Below, one piece after another: positions 60,960 to 64,000 of a stretch of DNA of 64,000 nt (the stretch's first letter is position 1; each line of letters opens with the position of its first letter). The DNA is from Megasphaera sp. NM10. Lineage in GTDB: Bacteria > Bacillota > Negativicutes > Veillonellales > Megasphaeraceae. The stretch lies in the NCBI RefSeq assembly GCF_000417505.1, contig NZ_APHY01000035.1, forward strand, positions 4-64,003, given 5' to 3'. A program made the position numbers and the translations under genes. The notes beneath the pieces are model-generated. The model was not told where the DNA came from. It made no database searches and saw only the letters and a program-made list of their open reading frames with translations.

Positions 60960-62090
60960 TTAATACATGGCGACGAGATTATCGCGATGAATGACTTCCT
61001 CATAAATGCCATTGTGGCCCAGGACCTTGGGAATATCCGCAGACTGCAGGCCCTTGATGGCATTGATGTTGACGCTGCTGTAGTTGCTGATGCCCTTGGC
61101 AATGGTCAGGCCGTCGTAGACGACGCTGACGATGTCCCCTTCATCGAAGATGCCTTCGACGGCGGTAATGCCGACGGGCAGGAGGCTCGAACCGTGGTCG
61201 ATGATGGCATTGCGGCAGCCCTGGTCGACGACGAGCCGGCCCTGGGCCTTGCTGCCCGATACGAGCCAGCGCTTCTTCGAGTGCAGCGGCGTTTCTTTAG
61301 CTTTGAACAGCGTCCCCACTTCTTCGCCGGCGCAGATACGGCTGATGATGCCGTCTTCACTGCCCGAGGCGATGACCATGTCCACATCGGCTGCCGTGGC
61401 AATGGACGCAGCCTGTATCTTAGTGTACATGCCGCCCGTGCCCATACTGGACCCGGCGTCGCCGGCGATTTCATAGATGTGCTTGTCGATGTTGTCGACG
61501 ACAGGGATGATTTTGGCATCATCATGGGTCCGCGGATTATCCGTGTAGAGGCCGTCGATGTCGGACAAGAGGATGAGCAGGTCGGCGTCGACGAGGCCGC
61601 TGACCATAGCCGACAGCGTGTCGTTGTCGCCGATTTTGTATTCATCGACGGCGACGACGTCGTTTTCATTGATGATGGGAATGACGCCCATGTCGAGCAT
61701 CGTCAGCAAAGCGTTGCGAGAGTTCATGAACTTGCTCCGGTCCTGGGAATCCATGCGGGTCAGCAGGACCTGGCCGACGACCTGGCCGTATTCGCGGAAG
61801 AGCCGTTCATACGTATGCATGAGGACGCCCTGGCCGACGGCGGCGAGAGCCTGCTTTTCCCGTATCGACCGGGGCCGGTGGTCCATGTGGAGCGGCGCCA
61901 TACCGGCATTGGTCGCGCCGGAGCTGACGAGGATCATCTGCTTACCCTGGTTCTGGAGATCCGCCAGTTCCCGGACCAGGTGTTCCATACGCCGATAGTT
62001 CAATTTTCCCGTAGCATGGGAAATGGTGCTGGACCCGACCTTGACGACGATGCGTTTCTTCTGGCCGAAGTCCCTGCTTGTACTGTTCAC
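60960..62090 (-). CDS. proB: Glutamate 5-kinase
   Basis: First step of proline synthesis. A 376-residue protein with the amino-acid-kinase domain (VVKVGSSTISH, LVSSGATNAGM, INENDVVAVDEYKIGDND, GTGGMYTKIQAA) and a C-terminal PUA domain (from about 285). Usually feedback-inhibited by proline. Followed directly by proA. Confidence 0.97.
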   Translation of the reverse strand: MNSTSRDFGQKKRIVVKVGSSTISHATGKLNYRRMEHLVRELADLQNQGKQMILVSSGATNAGMAPLHMDHRPRSIREKQALAAVGQGVLMHTYERLFREYGQVVGQVLLTRMDSQDRSKFMNSRNALLTMLDMGVIPIINENDVVAVDEYKIGDNDTLSAMVSGLVDADLLILLSDIDGLYTDNPRTHDDAKIIPVVDNIDKHIYEIAGDAGSSMGTGGMYTKIQAASIATAADVDMVIASGSEDGIISRICAGEEVGTLFKAKETPLHSKKRWLVSGSKAQGRLVVDQGCRNAIIDHGSSLLPVGITAVEGIFDEGDIVSVVYDGLTIAKGISNYSSVNINAIKGLQSADIPKVLGHNGIYEEVIHRDNLVAMY

Positions 62091-62103
62091 AAAGCCTCAC
62101 GTC

Positions 62104-62397
62104 CTAGTCTTTAATAAATTCGTAATGAGATTTCTTGTCTTTCTTCTTGAATAAGACGCCGTAGTGGCCGATGACCTGGATGAGTTCGGCGCCGAGCATA
62201 TCGGCCAAATCTTCCATGGTTTCCTTCGTCGGCAGATTGGCGTTGTTGAGGACGTGGGCCTTGATCAGTTCCCGCGCCGTAATAGCAGCACGGGCGCTGT
62301 CGATGACGGCATCGCTGAGGCCGTCCTTGCCAATCTGGACGACAGACGGCATGAGGCTGGCCATGCCCTTGAGTTGCTTCTTATCTTTATTGTTCAT
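62104..62397 (-). CDS. yhbY: YhbY family RNA-binding protein
   Basis: A 97-residue CRS1-YhbY domain protein that associates with pre-50S ribosomes. KGMASLMPSVVQIGKDGL, LIKAHVLNN and LGAELIQVIGHYGVLFKK are typical. It sits between obgE and proB, both in the same direction; the obgE-yhbY-proBA-nadD order is common in Firmicutes. Confidence 0.94.
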   Translation of the reverse strand: MNNKDKKQLKGMASLMPSVVQIGKDGLSDAVIDSARAAITARELIKAHVLNNANLPTKETMEDLADMLGAELIQVIGHYGVLFKKKDKKSHYEFIKD

Positions 62398-62442
62398 ATG
62401 GATCTCCTTGTGCTCATTATTATGTAAAATATGTTGGACTCA

Positions 62443-62470
62443 GGCGGGCTCGCCACGTGCGAGCCCCTAC
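62443..62470. repeat. CACGTG palindromic element
   Basis: GCGGGCTCGCCACGTGCGAG then CCCCTACG, in the obgE-yhbY gap. It is the same 28-base unit as at 53604. Confidence 0.8.
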
Positions 62471-62473
62471 GAT

Positions 62474-62494
62474 GGCTCCCCTATCAGGGGAGCC
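62474..62494. repeat. GGCTCCCCTATCAGGGGAGCC hairpin
   Basis: A 21-base inverted repeat matching the end of the element at 14209. It lies inside an operon gap and may reduce readthrough or protect the 3' end of obgE mRNA. Confidence 0.65.
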
Positions 62495-62508
62495 AATGGC
62501 GGCCTGCG

Positions 62509-63781
62509 TTATTTGTGGTATTCAAATTCCATGGAATAAATGCGGACGGTGTTGCCGTCCTGGATGCCGTGTTCCTGGAGGAGCTTGTCCAGTTCCATGT
62601 AGCGCCAGATGCGCTGGAAGCGGCGCAGGGACTGGTCGTCGTCGAAGTTGGTCATAGCGACGAGGTTTTCGATGCGGGCGCCGGTGATGACGAAGGCGCC
62701 GTCGTCGTCGCGCTTGACTTCAAAGTCCGGCTTATTCTGGGCTTTATAGACGACTTCTTCCGTCATTTCGTCCGGTTCTTCGACGTACTCTTCGAGCATC
62801 GTCCAGACCCGTTCCAGGAGCTTGTCCATGCCTTCGCCGGTCATGGCGCAGATGGGATAGACTTCGACGCCGTGAGCGGTCATGTAGTCCATGAGCCGTT
62901 CCAGGTTGTCCGAATCGCCGAGGAGGTCGATTTTGTTGGCCGCTACGACCTGGCGTTTGCGCGCCAGTTTTTCGCTGTATTTCGCCAGTTCGGCATTGAT
63001 CTTTTCATAGTCTTCGATGGGGTCGCGCCCTTCGATGCCCGACACGTCGACGACGTGGATGAGGATCTTCGTCCGTTCGATGTGGCGCAGGAAATCGTGG
63101 CCCAGGCCGACGCCTTCACTGGCGCCGTCGATGAGGCCGGGGATATCGGCCATGACGAAACTGCGGTGGTCCGGCAGGTTGACGACACCCAAAATCGGGT
63201 TGAGCGTCGTGAAGTGGTAAGCTGCGACTTCCGGCTGAGACTGCCGAAACCTTGCGCAGGATACTCGACTTGCCGACGCTGGGGTAACCCAGGAGGCCGA
63301 CGTCAGCCAGGACCTTCAGTTCCAGGCGCAGCCACCGTTCTTCCCCCGGTTCGCCCCGTTCGGCAAAGGTCGGCGTCCGGTTGGCGCTGGTGCGGAAATG
63401 CCAGTTGCCGCGGCCGCCGCGGCCGCCTTTGGCGACGATGGCCCGCTGGCCGTCGCGGGATAAGTCGGCTATGACCTGGCCCGTTTCTTCATCTTTGACG
63501 ATGGTCCCCAAGGGAACAGTGATCAATAAATCTTCGGCATTGCGGCCGTACTTGTTGCTGCCTTCACCTTTTCCGCCGGGCTTGGCCTTGAACAGGCGGC
63601 GGAACCGGAAGTCGACCAGGGTATTGACGTTGCGGTCGGCGACGAGGACGACGTTGCCGCCCTGGCCGCCGTCACCGCCGTTCGGCCCGCCCTTGGGGAC
63701 GAACTTTTCGTGACGGAAACTGCTCATGCCGTCGCCGCCCTTGCCGGACTGTACAAAAATTCTTGCTCTGTCTATAAACAT
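62509..63781 (-). pseudogene. obgE: GTPase Obg (CgtA), frameshifted
   Basis: Ribosome-assembly GTPase. The first frame (63781 to about 63240) has the glycine-rich Obg domain ([33 protein letters not shown]) and the P-loop GYPSVGKSS. The second frame has [16 protein letters not shown], the NKID specificity motif and the C-terminal OCT domain. They join at about 63238-63242, consistent with one extra T. The restored length is about 423 residues. Because Obg is essential in most bacteria, the indel is probably a sequencing error. Confidence 0.92.
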
Positions 63782-63886
63782 ATTTCACCTCATAGGAATA
63801 CATGCGGATACAGAAAGAGACACAGCATACATATACCATGTCTCCTGTCTATCTGTCCAAAAATATCTAATTGACGTTACTATCAA

Positions 63887-63915
63887 ATTTTAAAGCATAT
63901 TCGCTCATCTGTAAA
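63887..63915 (-). promoter_or_regulatory. obgE promoter
   Basis: On the minus strand TTTACA (63915-63910), 17-base spacer, TAAAAT (63892-63887). It begins just after the stop of the upstream protease gene. The leader to obgE is about 100 bases. Confidence 0.8.
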
Positions 63916-63916
63916 G

Positions 63917-64000
63917 TCATTTTTCCTGAATAATTTCCAAAGCCTTCTCGAACTGGCTGTCTTCCGGGTCGGACGGCGTCAAGGGAACGACGACATCCGG
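63917..64000 (-). CDS. S41 family carboxy-terminal processing protease, C-terminal end
   Basis: Only the last 27 residues are in the window (PDVVVPLTPSD then SQFEKALEIIQEK). The pattern PD-x-x-V...D-x-Q-x-x-KALE-x-I is the usual end of CtpA-type proteases. The gene continues beyond the right edge. Confidence 0.6.
   Translation of the reverse strand, partial: PDVVVPLTPSDPEDSQFEKALEIIQEK

Overview
The window reads as chromosome of an anaerobic Negativicutes bacterium, most likely Megasphaera or a close relative. This is inference from the gene set: a single-chain pyruvate:ferredoxin oxidoreductase, acetate kinase, RecD2, CvfB, RsfS, YqeK and YhbY (Firmicutes-type housekeeping) alongside HtpG and GltS. 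The GC-rich codon use and strong Shine-Dalgarno sites fit, but no rRNA or other taxonomic marker is present. Most genes lie on the minus strand in long, tightly packed operons. I found no rRNA or tRNA genes.

Layout. 1-700: a transposase remnant, then a two-repeat CRISPR array with type I-F geometry (443-530) and no cas genes. 702-2000: a YibE/F-like fragment and a Sel1-repeat protein. 2138-6128 (+): clpB, then an AdoMet-decarboxylase-like protein that has lost its catalytic residues, followed by an HD-GYP-like protein. 6246-9337 (-): comF, recD2 and a small chorismate mutase. 9732-14194 (-): rlmD, a pyrimidine nucleoside phosphorylase, deoB and a Nudix hydrolase (nucleoside salvage). 14351-17358 (-): dut, pnp, rpsO. 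17683-19194 (+): a flavin disulfide oxidoreductase. 19470-23183 (-): a complete arsenic resistance cluster arsR-arsD-arsA-acr3 with its own operators and terminators. 23430-34843 (-): an 11-kb chain recJ-relA-dtd-metallohydrolase-AI-2E transporter-fur-hemZ-hisS-aspS. 35164-36783 (-): an unusual DMT transporter/cytidylate-kinase-like fusion. 37041-41967: nifJ divergent from a LysR regulator. 42503-44990 (-): HAD phosphatase, ackA and a lipoprotein. 45248-47833 (+): tmcAL and gltS. 48182-50131 (-): htpG. 50515-51674 (+): a broken pckA. 51805-55737: DapF-like racemase, CBS protein, radical SAM protein, and a pyridoxal kinase with an ECF S component. 56120-63781 (-): cvfB, rsfS, LCP protein, yqeK, nadD, a small membrane protein, proA, proB, yhbY and obgE. 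The C-terminus of an S41 protease lies at the right edge.

The intergenic spaces are unusual. They carry three interleaved repeat types: (i) degenerate tandem heptanucleotides that fit one consensus, about GTTNGYR, in register over up to 13 units; (ii) paired palindromes that begin GTAGGGG and end CCCCTAC, often with a CACGTG core (BIME-like); and (iii) a hairpin element containing CTAGGAGAGCTGTCAGCGCA or a relative of it.

Seven normally conserved genes (rlmD, dut, hemZ, the AI-2E transporter, pckA, proA, obgE) each carry one apparent single-base indel. obgE and dut are normally indispensable, so sequencing error is the likeliest cause for most. pckA additionally lacks an internal segment with the ATP-binding loop, which an indel error does not explain.
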